DNA of 64,000 bases, from NCBI RefSeq assembly GCF_014705605.1, contig NZ_JACXIZ010000016.1:124001-188000 (forward strand). The letters are read 5' to 3'. Each line of letters begins with the position of its first letter. Position 1 is the stretch's first letter. The DNA is from Paenibacillus sabuli (lineage in GTDB: Bacteria; Bacillota; Bacilli; Paenibacillales; Paenibacillaceae). Of this stretch, positions 1-10,100 are shown one piece after another. Made by a program: the position numbers and the translations under genes. Below the pieces are notes generated by a model, which had not been told where the DNA came from, searched no databases, and saw only the letters and a list, made by a program, of their open reading frames with translations.

Positions 1-464
1 CGATTCAGGACGTATTCTCGGCCGGTGGAACCGGGATCGCCGAGCTGCAGCGGCAGAACTCGCCGGAGGAGATCCAGGACTGGTTCCGCCGGAAGGTGCT
101 GCAGCCCTTGATGGCGTGGCTGGATGTGCGCCGCCGCTCGAGGGAGGTCAGCATCTCCGAGGCGGTGATGACCATGATTCGCGAGGAGTACGACGAGGAT
201 CTGACCATCGAGCTGTGCGCCGCCCGGCTGCACTTCAATGCCAACTATATTAGCCGCGTGTTCAAAAAAGAGATGGGCACGACCTTCAGCAACGTGCTCT
301 CCCGACACCGGATGAGCGTCGCCAAGCGATGGCTGCAAGAGACGGATATGAAAATCGCCGAAATCGCCGGGCGGCTGCGATACAGCCACACCTCCAATTT
401 CATACGCAATTTCAAAAAAAGCGAGGGCGTAACCCCGAGCCAGTACCGCGATCGGCAGACCTGA
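1..464 (+). CDS. AraC-type DNA-binding domain, 3' end of a regulator cut by the window edge
   Basis: The reading frame is open from the first bases of the window (codons start at position 3) and stops at 462-464, so the true start lies outside. The visible ~153 residues end in a classic AraC double helix-turn-helix: a first helix pair around LTIELCAARLHFNANYISR, then the second motif with KIAEIAGRLRYSHTSNFIRNF and the closing signature EGVTPSQYR. This arrangement is typical of the C terminus of YesN-like response regulators or stand-alone AraC activators; the receiver or ligand domain is not visible. It is followed by a 184-base spacer holding a promoter for the next kinase gene, so it is probably not in that operon. 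It is GC-rich, unlike the genes just after it. Confidence 0.85.
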   Translation, partial: IQDVFSAGGTGIAELQRQNSPEEIQDWFRRKVLQPLMAWLDVRRRSREVSISEAVMTMIREEYDEDLTIELCAARLHFNANYISRVFKKEMGTTFSNVLSRHRMSVAKRWLQETDMKIAEIAGRLRYSHTSNFIRNFKKSEGVTPSQYRDRQT

Positions 465-567
465 CCGTATTGTTCCCGCGGTTCGCGGCTGCGATCTTTG
501 CAAACCGCCGCATGCGGCTGTCCATTCCGATTTCGGCCGGCTACGTCTTACCGTTCTTAATCCTGAA

Positions 568-595
568 TTGTGAAGTCTCGGAATTGGAGTATAAT
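568..595 (+). promoter_or_regulatory. SigA-type promoter for the kinase/regulator pair
   Basis: TTGTGA at 568-573 and a perfect TATAAT at 590-595 are separated by 16 bases, about 50 bases before the kinase start at 649. The -35 lies inside AATTGTGAAG (566-575), a 10-mer that recurs at 3993-4002 ahead of the binding-protein gene. The rest of the 465-648 spacer shows no gene. Confidence 0.6.
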
Positions 596-648
596 TAGGA
601 TTAATCATAACTTTCGTGATGACGAAATGGCCTATATAAGGGAATGGG

Positions 649-2436
649 ATGGTTTGCGTGCAAGAGAAAGCGGTTTTTGACGGGAGAAAATTGAAATGGA
701 AGGTCGTCCTTCGTCTAGCCATCATTCTGAGCGTTGTCTTCTCTGTATCCGGTTACATTACCTACTCACTTCATGTGAAGATAGCCAGAGAAGAGGTGCG
801 CGATCAGTTTTCGCATACGGTCGGTCAGATGATGTATACAATCGATAAGCGAGTCCAAGGCAGCTACAAGCTATCTGATCAGATCATATTTAACACGCAG
901 ATTTCCTCCTTGTTGCCGCTTGAGGCCCACAGCTATAGCATGGTGCTGGCCATGCAGAGGATCCTGGATCGGGTGATGATTTCGGAGCCGCAGTTGCTTT
1001 CCATTAACTTGTTCAATAACGACGGGGTACAAATTCAGCCGGCGAATTCCTTCCTGTCCCGTCCGTTAAATGATGAATCGTACCGAGAGATTGCGAAAAA
1101 GCTGGAAGCTACCGACGGTGAATTGATTTGGTATCGTGCGACAATGGAAAGCTTGCTGGATATGCCAGAGGTAAATGGCGAGCTGATTGTCGCCGCAAGA
1201 TGGATGAAGAAGGAGAATCTCGAAAACTACGGAATCCTTGTGTTCCTATTTCACGAGCGTTATTTTATGAATGAATTGCAAAATATGATGAAGGATGTGA
1301 GCGGAAACACGTATTTGCTGGATCAGGAAGAAGGTTTATTGTATACAGATGATAAACAATTTCATGATGTGTTGAAGTTGAGAGGGGCATTGGCCGAAAA
1401 TACAGGCACCTCAATTTTCAGTTCAGCCAGCTCTTCCTTTACAGGTTTTGAATTGATTGTCAGCACGTCTTTTTCGAGCTTGAAGGAGAAGAGTCGAAAC
1501 CTTCTGAACGTCTCATTTTTCAGCGCCTTTGCCGGCATCGGCTTGTCCGCGCTGCTCGTACTGTTCGCGATGCAGAAGCTCTTCCTGCCACTGAATAAAC
1601 TGGTGGCTGCTATGAGAAGGGTTCGCAAGGGGGATCTGGGTGTTAAGGTCAGCATTCGAACGCAGGACGAACTTGCGTTCATTGGCGACAGTTTTAATAA
1701 CATGCTGGAGCATCTGAACACTTTGATCAAGGAAGTATATGAGAAGCAACTCAGGGAGAGGGAGGCGGAGCTGAAGGCGTTACAAGCACAATTGAACCCT
1801 CATTTTCTTTACAACACGCTCGATATGATTTATTGGCGATTGTATTTGCAGGAAGATGGAGAAAATGCGAGACTTATCCTGTCGCTGTCGGATATGCTCC
1901 GGTATTCACTGGAGCCGTCGCGGAATGTGACGAAGGTGGAAGACGAATTGAAGCAGATCTCCAATTATCTTCGGATTCAGAGCGTTCGATTCGAGGACAG
2001 TCTGGAGCTGCGCCAGCATATTGGAGAAGACGTCATGAAGTGCAGGATTGCTCCGCTATTGCTACAACCTCTGGTGGAGAACGTATTTATCCATGCGTTT
2101 AAGCAAGCCATGCCCGAACGCAGCAGGCTGGAAATTCGGATCTATAAGGCGCCTGATCGGGAGCAGCTTGTCATTGAAGTGTCGGACAACGGGAGAGGTA
2201 TGACAGCGGAACGAGCGGGGCAGCTGTTGTCTTCGGCTTTTACGTCGGAGAGGACGCATCTCGGCATTCATAGCGTTATCCGCCGGATTGCTTTGATCTA
2301 CGGTGAGCCGTACGGCCTGGAAATCGAAAGCGAGGAAGGGCGTGGCACGACGATGCGTCTAAGGCTGCCATACGTATGGATCGACACAGACAACGGGGGG
2401 GCGGAGCATGAAATATCAAGTGGTATTGATCGATGA
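649..2436 (+). CDS. YesM-like membrane sensor histidine kinase
   Basis: A 595-residue sensor kinase of the YesM type that pairs with AraC-type response regulators to control carbohydrate transport. It has one membrane segment near residues 20-41, an extracellular sensor of about 245 residues, a second segment near 286-308, a HAMP linker, then the His_kinase signature QLNPHFLYNTL with the phosphorylated His at residue 385. The ATPase domain shows LLQPLVENVFIHAF (N box) and SDNGRGM (G1 box). An AGGGA sequence sits about 7 bases before the ATG. The next gene overlaps its 3' end by 29 bases, so the two are translationally coupled. The ligand is not deducible, but the downstream importer and enzymes suggest a glycan-derived sugar. 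Confidence 0.92.
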   Translation: MVCVQEKAVFDGRKLKWKVVLRLAIILSVVFSVSGYITYSLHVKIAREEVRDQFSHTVGQMMYTIDKRVQGSYKLSDQIIFNTQISSLLPLEAHSYSMVLAMQRILDRVMISEPQLLSINLFNNDGVQIQPANSFLSRPLNDESYREIAKKLEATDGELIWYRATMESLLDMPEVNGELIVAARWMKKENLENYGILVFLFHERYFMNELQNMMKDVSGNTYLLDQEEGLLYTDDKQFHDVLKLRGALAENTGTSIFSSASSSFTGFELIVSTSFSSLKEKSRNLLNVSFFSAFAGIGLSALLVLFAMQKLFLPLNKLVAAMRRVRKGDLGVKVSIRTQDELAFIGDSFNNMLEHLNTLIKEVYEKQLREREAELKALQAQLNPHFLYNTLDMIYWRLYLQEDGENARLILSLSDMLRYSLEPSRNVTKVEDELKQISNYLRIQSVRFEDSLELRQHIGEDVMKCRIAPLLLQPLVENVFIHAFKQAMPERSRLEIRIYKAPDREQLVIEVSDNGRGMTAERAGQLLSSAFTSERTHLGIHSVIRRIALIYGEPYGLEIESEEGRGTTMRLRLPYVWIDTDNGGAEHEISSGIDR

Positions 2437-3904
2437 TGAACGGTATTTGCGTATGGGCCTGAGGAAGCTCATCGCAGACCATACGGTTTCATGGCAGGTC
2501 GCCGGAGAGGCGGGCAACGGAGAGGATGGACTGCGGCTAATTGAGGAACTTCATCCGAGTCTGGCAATTGTGGATATTCGGATGCCGATCATGGACGGCA
2601 TCGCGTTGGCGCGAGCGGTGTACAGCCGAGGCTTATCGACTCGAGTTATTATTTTGACCGGCTTCAAGGATTTTGAATATGCACGATCCGCAATTAAATA
2701 TGGCGTGTTGGATTTTCTATTGAAGCCTTGTGCTGAGGAGGATCTCGTTCGAGCCCTGGATCAGGCATTCGCTATTGTGGACAAGGAGCGTCGGCAGCGC
2801 CTGTTGAATATGCGGTTACTTGAGGAAAACGCGCTTCGGAACGCTTTTCTGGGGCTTCCGCTCGAACAGGAGCAGCGCCGGCTATTGGAGCAGTTCGCGA
2901 CAGGAGCAAGCTGCTGCTTTTTGACAGGGTTGAGCGGAGCAGGCGGGAAGCTGGATGGCGAGACGGCGCTGCTTCACTTCGCTGTCAGAAACATCGTGGA
3001 GGAGATGGCGGAGAGCGAACGGACCCGCTTGTACATGGTTATGCTTCGGCATGACATCGCCGCGTTGCTGATTGATACCGCCGACACCACGTCGCGGCCG
3101 GATTGGCTGGGGCGGCTGACAGATACATTGGCTGAGCTGTTGGGCGTCTTCCCCAAGCTGGTCGTCTCCAGTGGTATTCAACGGGTAGAGCAACTGGCGA
3201 ATCTCGCGGCGCCAGTCGTAGGTAGCGGGCTGGAGGAAGTGGAATCCGCAGCCGAGCTAGAAGAGCTGCTCAACCGCGCGCAGCTGCTGTTTGAAGAGTG
3301 GCTTGACCTCATCGGGGAAGGCAATCTGAAGACGCTGCGGGAGCGCGCCGCTGCCGAGCTGCGTTGCCTCCAGGAAGAGATCCCGCCCAATGCTGTCCGC
3401 CGCTGCGTATACATGATCGCCGCAGCGCTCGACAAATTAAGTCGAAGAGTCATGAATGAGCCGCTGGAAGAGCTGGTATCGCTTAGTGCTCCGGAACGCG
3501 AGAGGGAAGAGGCGGTGCGGCAATTGCAGCGCGTGGTCGACCGTTTTTTCCAGCGTCTGGACGCGTGGCAGTCGGAGCATAATCGAAATACGATTCGACA
3601 GGTAATCGAGTTCGTGGAGAGGCACTACGCCGGAGTGTGCAATTTGTCTGCCGCTGCTGAACACGTGCATTTCAACCCGACCTATTTGAGCACTATGTTT
3701 AAAAAAGAGACCGGTGAGGGTTTTGTCAATTATGTGACCAAGCGAAGAATGTCGCAGGCGAAGCTGCTGCTTGCCAATACTGATCTGAAAATCACAGAGA
3801 TATCCTCCAGAATTGGCTATGATGATCCAAACTATTTCACCAGAACCTTCAGGAAAGTATGCGGTGTTGCGCCTAATCAATTTCGCAAAGGACAATTGAG
3901 CTGA
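2408..3904 (+). CDS. YesN-like response regulator with AraC output domain
   Basis: A 498-residue cytoplasmic response regulator. The receiver domain (about 1-120) has the acidic pair D9-D10 and the phospho-acceptor Asp56 in IVDIRMP; an unannotated linker of about 250 residues follows; the last ~100 residues form an AraC DNA-binding domain (FVERHYAGVCNLSAAAEHVH, then KITEISSRIGYDDPNYFTRTF and GVAPNQFRKG). It overlaps the kinase gene by 29 bases and must be its partner. It probably activates the importer operon beginning at 4062, as YesN-type regulators usually act on an adjacent binding-protein gene. A terminator follows, so regulator and transporter form separate transcripts. Confidence 0.93.
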   Translation: MKYQVVLIDDERYLRMGLRKLIADHTVSWQVAGEAGNGEDGLRLIEELHPSLAIVDIRMPIMDGIALARAVYSRGLSTRVIILTGFKDFEYARSAIKYGVLDFLLKPCAEEDLVRALDQAFAIVDKERRQRLLNMRLLEENALRNAFLGLPLEQEQRRLLEQFATGASCCFLTGLSGAGGKLDGETALLHFAVRNIVEEMAESERTRLYMVMLRHDIAALLIDTADTTSRPDWLGRLTDTLAELLGVFPKLVVSSGIQRVEQLANLAAPVVGSGLEEVESAAELEELLNRAQLLFEEWLDLIGEGNLKTLRERAAAELRCLQEEIPPNAVRRCVYMIAAALDKLSRRVMNEPLEELVSLSAPEREREEAVRQLQRVVDRFFQRLDAWQSEHNRNTIRQVIEFVERHYAGVCNLSAAAEHVHFNPTYLSTMFKKETGEGFVNYVTKRRMSQAKLLLANTDLKITEISSRIGYDDPNYFTRTFRKVCGVAPNQFRKGQLS

Positions 3905-3930
3905 CGAAGGGAACGCTCCAGATCGCATAG

Positions 3931-3961
3931 AAACGTTCATGCGAGGACAGAGCGTTTTTTT
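3931..3961 (+). terminator. Rho-independent terminator after the response regulator
   Basis: AAACGTTC (3931-3938) pairs with GAGCGTTT (3950-3957) as an 8-bp stem with one G-T pair and an 11-base loop, running into a T tract. It starts 27 bases after the regulator stop codon. Confidence 0.7.
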
Positions 3962-4061
3962 GCTTTCCAAAAATATTCAAGGATAATCAAATAATTGTGA
4001 AGGTGGCAGTCCGGTCCGGTTTTTATACTGAGAAGGAAAAAAGAAAAATGGAGGAGAACGC

Positions 4062-5396
4062 GTGAACAGAGATACGGGGATAAAGAGCATCGTATTGGTG
4101 TTGGGCATGGCGCTTATCTTGATGGCTTGTTCGGAGGGTGGCGGATCGTCGGACAGGGTGGTGGAACGGCAAGGAGAATCGGCTCCCGCCGATACTGAGA
4201 AAGCGGCCGTTGAATTGACGCTGGCGCACGGTTGGACTGGAGAGGCCGCAATGGCAAAGGCGTTCGAACCAGCGGTCGAGCGGTATGCGCAGGAGCATGA
4301 TTACATTACGTTGAACGTCGAGACAGCGCCGGGTAACGGGATTCGCGATAAGATCGTGACCGAAATGGCTGCCAACGACCCGCCGGACGTGTTCCTTCAC
4401 TGGGGCGTGCGTGAAACCGAGCGCTATATAACAAACGGTAAAATCGCCGATCTGACCGATCTGATCGCTGACGATCCAGAATTGAACGGACTTTATAGTG
4501 CGAACGCTTACGGTTCGGCGACGTACCGCGGACGTATATATGCGCTGCCTATCCAGGAGAACATGATGACCTTCTTGGTGAATACGAAAATGTTCGAAGA
4601 ATACGGCGTGGACATTCCGGAAACATTCGACGAGTTGAAGGAAGCGGTGAGGACGTTTGAAGAAAATGGCTTGATTCCGTTCGCAGCGAACGGGGGTACG
4701 CCGCGGGCGATGCTGCTCAGTCTCGTCGATCAGTTGTACGGAGACGATCTGCGCGAGCGTTTGATCGGCAATCAGCCATTTGACGACCGTCTTGCACAGG
4801 CGGCAGGTTATGTGAAAGAACTGGTTGAGTTAGGCGCCTTCCCCGAAGGAATGGAGACGCTGTCTACGCTACAAGCATTGGAGCTATTTAATGCCGGCAT
4901 GTCGCCGATGTATTTCCAGCACAGTTGGACGCTCGGTAGTGTGGCGGAAGATTTATTCGAGCATGTAGAGGTTATTCCGTTCCCGAAACTGTCTGAGGCG
5001 GGGGATGCCTATATGACGTCTGCAGCTGGCTATTTTGTATACCTGAGTCAGCACGCATACGAGGATGAAAGCAAGCGTGAAGCGGCTTGGGAATTGGTGA
5101 AGTATCTTGCCGGACCCGAAGTAGGAAAAGATCTGGAGGTCATTTCCGGAAATCCGAGTCCGATCGTATGGGATCGTAATGCAGATATGCACCCGATGCT
5201 CGCAAAGGCGTTGAAGCTGCGCGATTCGGGTACGGTGAAGACGTTCGCGGACCATAACGAGCTGCTTTCGGCCGAAGCTAGCAAACGATATAACGATCTG
5301 GTGACGAAGCTATACCTGAACGAGATTAATCCGGAGGAATATGCAAAGCTCTTCGAGGAAGCGATTCTTGATTATCCGAATCCAGCTTTCGAATGA
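4062..5396 (+). CDS. ABC transporter sugar-binding lipoprotein
   Basis: A 444-residue extracellular solute-binding protein of the family-1 sugar type. The N terminus is a lipoprotein signal ending in the lipobox LMAC, so Cys23 would be lipidated and the protein tethered outside the membrane. A long polar linker leads to the binding domain beginning ELTLAHGWTG. The GTG start is chosen because GGAGGAG lies just upstream and because it gives the signal peptide. Its last four bases overlap the first permease gene (ATGA), so binding protein and two permeases form one operon. The substrate is unknown; the neighbouring lyase and sulfatase suggest sulfated or uronic-acid oligosaccharides. The AATTGTGAAG motif upstream (3993-4002) may be a regulator site. 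Confidence 0.92.
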   Translation: MNRDTGIKSIVLVLGMALILMACSEGGGSSDRVVERQGESAPADTEKAAVELTLAHGWTGEAAMAKAFEPAVERYAQEHDYITLNVETAPGNGIRDKIVTEMAANDPPDVFLHWGVRETERYITNGKIADLTDLIADDPELNGLYSANAYGSATYRGRIYALPIQENMMTFLVNTKMFEEYGVDIPETFDELKEAVRTFEENGLIPFAANGGTPRAMLLSLVDQLYGDDLRERLIGNQPFDDRLAQAAGYVKELVELGAFPEGMETLSTLQALELFNAGMSPMYFQHSWTLGSVAEDLFEHVEVIPFPKLSEAGDAYMTSAAGYFVYLSQHAYEDESKREAAWELVKYLAGPEVGKDLEVISGNPSPIVWDRNADMHPMLAKALKLRDSGTVKTFADHNELLSAEASKRYNDLVTKLYLNEINPEEYAKLFEEAILDYPNPAFE

Positions 5397-6289
5397 ACGC
5401 GATGAAGAAGGTACGGTCTATGAAAAAGGAACAACGGTTACTCATTGTCACATTTTCGTTGCCGGCGCTCCTGCTCTACATCTATTTTTTCCTCAGTCCG
5501 GTTGGCGAAGTGATGTATTATAGCTTTTTCGAGTGGGATGCCGTCTCTTCGAAGACGTTCGTTTTCTTGGAGAACTTCAAAGTTTTAATTTCAGATCCAG
5601 TTTTTTACCGTTCGTTGTTGAATACGCTGCATCTGCTGGCATTCCTGATTTTGCTTATGATTCCATTAGCGCTTCTTCTGGCATATTTGTTGTATACGGA
5701 AGTTCGAGCCTTCAAATTTTTGCGAACTGTCTTTTTTATTCCCGTCATTATCTCCAGCGTTGCGACGGCCCTGATGTTTCAGTTTATTTATGAAAATTAT
5801 TTCGGTATCCTGAACACGTTTTTGCGGAGCATCGGTCTCGGCGACTACACAAGAGTGTGGTTGTCCGATCCGGCGACGGTGATGTCCGCGGTGTCGCTGC
5901 CGCTCGTTTGGAGCCATCTCGGCTTGATTATGATTATTTTGCTAGCGGGGCTGCAGGGCGTGTCCACCGAAGTGCTGGAAGCGGCGGAGATGGACGGGGC
6001 GAATGAATTTCAACGGTTGATCCGTGTCATTATTCCGATGATATCAGGAGTGATTAGCCTTTGTCTCGTGCTTGCGGTGACAACTGCGTTCAAGCAGTTC
6101 GATTTTATATTAATTCTGACGCAGGGCGGACCGCTGCACAGGTCGGAAGTGACAGGCAGCTATATGTATAATCAAGGCTTTGGCATGATGAATTACGGTT
6201 ACGGCAGTGCCATAGCTGTCAGCATTATGGTCATCGCGGTTGTGGTTTCCGTCGCTGTTCAGAAAGCCTTGAACAAGGCGGAGCGATAG
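5393..6289 (+). CDS. Sugar ABC transporter permease, MalF/UgpA type
   Basis: A 298-residue inner-membrane permease with about six hydrophobic segments. The cytoplasmic EAA loop, which docks with the transport ATPase, reads EVLEAAEMDGANEFQRLIRV and is followed by IIPMISG, typical of the first permease of carbohydrate-uptake importers. The start overlaps the binding-protein stop codon by four bases and the second permease follows after 12 bases. No ATP-binding subunit is encoded in this locus; such importers in Firmicutes commonly use a shared MsmX-type ATPase encoded elsewhere. An alternative internal ATG at 5402 would remove three residues only. Confidence 0.93.
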   Translation: MNAMKKVRSMKKEQRLLIVTFSLPALLLYIYFFLSPVGEVMYYSFFEWDAVSSKTFVFLENFKVLISDPVFYRSLLNTLHLLAFLILLMIPLALLLAYLLYTEVRAFKFLRTVFFIPVIISSVATALMFQFIYENYFGILNTFLRSIGLGDYTRVWLSDPATVMSAVSLPLVWSHLGLIMIILLAGLQGVSTEVLEAAEMDGANEFQRLIRVIIPMISGVISLCLVLAVTTAFKQFDFILILTQGGPLHRSEVTGSYMYNQGFGMMNYGYGSAIAVSIMVIAVVVSVAVQKALNKAER

Positions 6290-6301
6290 GGGGCGACACG
6301 A

Positions 6302-7132
6302 ATGAAGAACCGCAGTCTGGTATTCGGCACGGCCAAATACGGCTTTTTATGGTTATACGCAGGACTCTCGCTGTTTTTGTTCGCCTGGATATTCGCAGGC
6401 TCCTTTAAGAACAATCGGGAAATATTTCGCAGCCCGTTTGCCCTGCCGGAGCGCTTGAGCTTTGAGAATTACATTCGAGCCTGGGAAAGCGCAAATATGC
6501 ACGCTTATTTTTGGAACAGCATTCTTGTATCGACGGCGAGCGTCATTCTCACGCTTGCAATCGCCTCCATGGTTTCCTATGTCATCGCGCGCTTTACGTT
6601 TCGCGGGAACTTCTGGTTGTGGGGCATGTTCGTCATCGGGTTGGCCATCCCGATGCAGTCGCTTTTATTGCCAACGTTTTTGAAGATGAACAGTCTCGGA
6701 CTTCGCGATCACTTATTATCGCTGATCATCGTAAGCGGTGTGTTCGCATTGCCGAAGTCGGTTTTTGTCTTGGCCGGATTCATGAGGACAATTCCGGCAG
6801 TGCTGGAGGAAGCTGCGATCGTGGATGGCTGCAGCTATTGGCGCATGTTTTACAAGATTATTCTTCCGCTCAGCATGCCGGGAATCGCGACGCTCGCCAT
6901 TCTGGACTTCATCGGCGCTTGGAATGAATACGTATACGCCTCAGTGCTTATTTCATCGGATCATCTGCGCACGCTGCCGATCGGGCTAGCCAACTTCAGA
7001 GGCGAATTTTCCAGTGAGTACGGTCTCATCTGCGCAGGTATTACCATTACGATGATACCGGTTGTTCTTGTCTATGTCTTCTTTCAGGAGCAGATCGTCA
7101 AAGGCTTGGTCTCCGGTTCGGTGAAGGGATAG
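6302..7132 (+). CDS. Sugar ABC transporter permease, MalG/UgpE type
   Basis: A 276-residue inner-membrane permease, the partner of the preceding gene. It has an N-terminal membrane segment, a periplasm-facing stretch, a multi-span core and the EAA loop around AVLEEAAIVDGCSYWRMFYK followed by IILPLSMPG. It ends with the common C terminus LVSGSVKG. It is part of the importer operon and is followed after 28 bases by the large secreted protein at 7161, which has its own strong ribosome-binding site. The set (lipoprotein, two permeases, no ATPase) is complete apart from the nucleotide-binding subunit. Confidence 0.93.
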   Translation: MKNRSLVFGTAKYGFLWLYAGLSLFLFAWIFAGSFKNNREIFRSPFALPERLSFENYIRAWESANMHAYFWNSILVSTASVILTLAIASMVSYVIARFTFRGNFWLWGMFVIGLAIPMQSLLLPTFLKMNSLGLRDHLLSLIIVSGVFALPKSVFVLAGFMRTIPAVLEEAAIVDGCSYWRMFYKIILPLSMPGIATLAILDFIGAWNEYVYASVLISSDHLRTLPIGLANFRGEFSSEYGLICAGITITMIPVVLVYVFFQEQIVKGLVSGSVKG

Positions 7133-7160
7133 CGGTAAGGTTATAGGAGGAGGGGTTGGG

Positions 7161-10100
7161 ATGAAGCGAGGATTCGGAACGATACTGATTCTGTTATTGT
7201 TCACCCTGTCATTCTCTTATCCGCCTGCGACAGGATTGGCGTCGGCGAACGGGAGTGAAGACGTATTTGCTGAGGATTTCGATAGCTATCCTGCACAGGC
7301 GTACCCGAGCTCGCTAAGCGCGCTATCTTCTCAATCCGATTATACGGGCTACGTGATGGAGGATGCTCAGACGCAGAATCGGAGCTTCCGCATTGCCAGG
7401 ACGTCGGCGACGACGGTCTCGACCTATGCGCAGGTGACGCTTGCGCCGGAACAGGTTCTTGAGCAGGCAACGGTAGGTGTTCGTGCAATGGCGGAGCAGA
7501 CGAATATGTTGACACTCATTTCCGTTCTCGTCGGCGAGAACGATTATATCACTCAATTAGCTTTCTTTCACGATGGGAAAATTAAAGCTTATACAGATAC
7601 CGGTTGGTTCACAGTAGCATCGTATAGCGCAAATACGTGGTATGACTTTCAAATTTCTGTCGATGCACTCACGCAAACGTTCGATATTTATGTGAACGGA
7701 AGCCCGCTCGCGCTCGGACTTAATTTTCATACCGGCCAAAGCGAGCTTCGCCAATGGCGGACGGGGATTTACCGGGGCGATCCTGTCGGAGCGATTGTAG
7801 TCGACAATATCCGTATTCGAGATTCACTGATTGAACCGCCTGCACCCGAATACGATGAGGATTTTGAACGTTTGACGCCGGGGGTCTATCCGTCCACATT
7901 GGATCCGCAATCCTCCACAGACAACTATGAGACGGTGACGGGGGCGATCTACGGAGAGCCCGGACAATCGATGAAGCTGCAGCGGATTGAGTCTGCAGAC
8001 AGTAGCTATTACGTGTATAAGACCATTCCTGCGGCATCGGAAGACATGCGCATTTCTTTCCGGGCGAGAGCAGGGCAGTCAGATGCAACCGTATTGGCCC
8101 CTGTGATTCAAGGGCAGGACGGAGTGATTACACAGATCGCGTTTTTCAATACGGGTAACCTCAGAATACTTCAAGGAACCTGGGTCGATCTATGGACTGG
8201 ATATGAGGCGGACCGTTGGTATGCGTTCGACATCGTTATCGATGTAAAAATGCAAACTTTCGCTGTATGGGTAGATGGGCATCTGCTTGGCGACAACTTC
8301 GCCTTCCAGACGGCGCAGGAGGGCGTGTCGAGAATCGGATTTGGCATCTACAAAGGAGAAGGGACAGCATCGTTGTATGTTGACGATATACGCATCGAAC
8401 CGTACGTATATGCGCCGGTCGCGCAGGTGAGCTTGCCGGGAGGGGCGCTTGCGATCGCTCAAGGCAGCGAGGGTGAGCTCCCGATAACCATCTGGCCGGA
8501 GAATGCCTTGTTCTACGACGTGCAATGGAGCAGCAGCGAACCCGGGATTGTCTCTGTCAATGACGATGGAACTGTCACAGGACTGCACACGGGGGAGGCA
8601 ATCATCACTGCACTGCTAACGGACACGGTAAGCTCGGCGGTATACACGGCTTCCCGTCCGGTGTCCGTTTACTTCCAGCATGCCGCTGACGTACAAGTCA
8701 CGCCGGAGACATTGACGCTTCCCGTAGGAGCGGACGACAGCCTGAGTGCGCTAGTGCTGCCCGTCGATGCCTCCGATTCGGCCGTGATATGGTCGAGCTC
8801 GAATGAGACGGTCGCGCAGGTTGATGCTGCAGGCGCCGTATATGCGCAGGCTCCGGGCACGGCAGTCATTACCGCTACGACCCGCGACGGGGGGCATTTG
8901 TCGAGCAGCACCGTGACAGTGATTCCGAGAATCGTGACTGATACATGGTATGTCGATGCGGAATTAGGCAGCGACACGAATGACGGTTCGCTGCTGTACC
9001 CATTCCGGACGTTACCGCGCGCGCGCGACGCATTCCGGGCGATGAGGGCGAGCGGAGAGATGACGGGGGATGCGAAAATCATACTGCGGGGCGGCGTACA
9101 CGAGTTGAACGAGACGCTGCTGCTTAATGAGCAGGATTCCGGGAGTGCTTATTACAATGTGACCTATACATCTTACCCGGGGGAAGAAGCAGTGATCAGC
9201 GGTGGGCGAAGCATCGAGGGCTGGCAGTTGTATGATGCGGAGAACGGCATCTACCGCGCGCCTTCCATTGGCTTGGAGACGAGACAGTTGTACATCAATG
9301 GCATTCGCGCGATCCGTGCGAGAAGCGAAGGGACACTCACGGAAGCGGAGATTTCCGATCACGGCGTCATTAGCAAGGATGTTGAAATTGCGGGGTGGGA
9401 CCGACTGGATCATCTGGAGTTCGTGTTTCAGGAGCTCTGGACGCAGCCGCGCGCGCTTGTCCAGTCGGCGAGTGTCTCGGAGGACGGGACGACAATCGAA
9501 TTTATGATGCAACAGCCTGGCTGGGGGGCGGTCCGCAGCAAGGGCGCTACCTCCGTCTCGCAAGGTCCGGTCTATATGGAGAATGCGTATGAACTGCTTG
9601 ATGACGAAGGCGAATGGTATGCGGACGACGAGTATGTCTACTACAAACCGCGACCCTTCGAAAATATGTCGACGGCAAACGTAACCGCTCCGGTGCTGGA
9701 GGAACTGATTCGCATCGAAGGATCGACGCTTGACGAACGCGTGCATCATATTCGGTTTGAGCATGTTGTCTTTGCTTACTCGACCTGGTTATGGCCAAGT
9801 ACGAGCTATGGGCTGGCCGATGCGCAAAACAATCATCTGCGGTACCCTGGCCAGGATGACCAACTGATCGATGCTGCCGTCACCGTACGAAAGGCACACC
9901 ATATTTTTTTTGAAGGCAATAGTTACAAGCACCTTGGAGGCACCGCACTGAAGCTGATCGACGGCGTTCAGGACAGCGCTGTGCATGGAAATCATATGTA
10001 TGATATTTCTGGCAGCGCAATCAACGTCGGGGAACCGACAGTGAACAACGCGTATATCTATGCTCCGCCGGATGGCCGTCTCGTCATGCGCAATGTCGAC

